From Candidatus Fermentithermobacillaceae bacterium (lineage in GTDB: Bacteria > Bacillota > Sulfobacillia > Fermentithermobacillales > Fermentithermobacillaceae): 61,704 bases of DNA. The translations under genes were made by a program, and so were the position numbers. The first letter of the stretch is position 1; each line of letters opens with the position of its first letter. Shown piece after piece: positions 61,551 to 61,704 of this stretch. Under the pieces are notes generated by a model. It saw nothing but the letters and a program-made list of their open reading frames with translations, was not told the origin of the DNA and ran no database searches. The stretch lies in assembly GCA_012837895.1 (NCBI GenBank), contig DUQH01000125.1:1-61704 (forward strand). Direction: 5' to 3'.

Positions 61551-61629
61551 CACTTCCCGGAAATCCGATCACCACTCTGACTTCAGCCAACCTTCAAGGG
61601 TAATACTAGAGACGGGCGGGCACAAAGCC

Positions 61630-61685
61630 AGACTGCCTGTAATCATTGACTTCACACATTCTGCACGCACGATTACAGGCAGTCT
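61630..61685. repeat. 15-bp perfect inverted repeat with 26-base spacer
   Basis: AGACTGCCTGTAATC (61630-61644) and GATTACAGGCAGTCT (61671-61685) are exact complements. No U-tract follows, so it is not a standard terminator, and the 26-base loop is long. It lies 80 bases after the pyrE stop in a region without a gene (61551-61704). It could be a bidirectional operator, a processed RNA hairpin or a short mobile repeat; the window ends too soon to judge. Confidence 0.7.
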
Positions 61686-61704
61686 CACTGTAATAGCGCA
61701 CTCA

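Noticed and set aside
1-61704. tRNA, rRNA, CRISPR, insertion sequence, prophage, toxin-antitoxin or defence genes
   Set aside because: I looked for T-loop-like GGTTCGA motifs, repeated spacers, transposase motifs and terminal repeats and found none. Apart from the small inverted repeat at the end, the window reads as core chromosome.

Overview
The window is a contiguous, gene-dense stretch of chromosome from a spore-forming, low-to-middle G+C Bacillota (Firmicutes), most like the anaerobic Clostridia and relatives. The lineage call rests on spoIIGA-sigE-sigG-spoIIR, spoIID, yunB and bofC homologues, a YlmC/YmxH-type protein, DivIVA, a phenylalanine T-box, many TTG/GTG starts behind strong Shine-Dalgarno (SD) sequences, and a ferredoxin-linked 2-oxoacid oxidoreductase. 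I see no rRNA, tRNA, CRISPR array, insertion sequence, prophage or obvious foreign island. Nearly all genes read rightward; the exceptions are a class A penicillin-binding protein (11.6-13.8 kb) and a DUF1461 membrane protein (56.1-56.9 kb).

Layout. 0-5.8 kb: translation genes (infC 3' end, rpmI, rplT, a SpoU-family RNA methyltransferase), then a tiny yqzL-like gene and a T-box leader ahead of pheS-pheT. 5.9-11.6 kb: L,D-transpeptidase, orphan solute-binding lipoprotein, DUF421 protein, thioredoxin-like protein, mutS2. 11.6-15.2 kb: leftward class A PBP and rightward tyrS, fired from back-to-back promoters whose -35 regions overlap. 15.3-25.0 kb: a long run mixing sporulation genes (yunB, bofC, spoIID) with nadE, yebC, ruvCAB, the late queuosine genes queH-queA-tgt, and yajC, closed by a clear terminator. 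25.0-31.1 kb: a metabolic unit made of a GntR regulator, a 2[4Fe-4S] ferredoxin subunit, the alpha, beta and gamma subunits of a 2-oxoacid:ferredoxin oxidoreductase, the methylmalonyl-CoA mutase large subunit and methylmalonyl-CoA epimerase. If the oxidoreductase uses 2-oxoglutarate, the enzymes meet at succinyl-CoA. 31.3-47.6 kb: a small zinc-ribbon gene, then a division/cell-wall (dcw) cluster opening with MraZ-type operator repeats: mraZ-rsmH-ftsL-spoVD/pbp-murE-murF-mraY-ftsW-murG-murC-murA-ftsQ-DUF881-sbp-ftsZ. murD, murB and ftsA are not in their usual places. 47.7-51.3 kb: the sporulation compartment-signalling module spoIIGA-sigE-sigG-spoIIR plus a YlmC-like gene, with a near-ideal sigma-F promoter before sigG. 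51.3-61.6 kb: HlyD-like protein, YggS, DivIVA, Asp/Glu racemase family protein, amidohydrolase, DUF1461, a double-P-loop ATPase family protein, DUF5665, a DksA/TraR zinc-finger protein, lspA, an RluA-family pseudouridine synthase and pyrE. The window ends with an isolated 15-bp perfect inverted repeat.

I did not find a convincing new multi-gene system. The most interesting signals are regulatory: the face-to-face promoters of tyrS and the PBP, SD sequences locked in hairpins before bofC and ruvC, a pheS start whose only good SD lies beyond an intervening hairpin, a probable ATT start for yunB, the sigma-F promoter and complete signalling set at sigE/sigG, and the pruned dcw cluster. All function assignments come from motifs read by eye; no database search was run.
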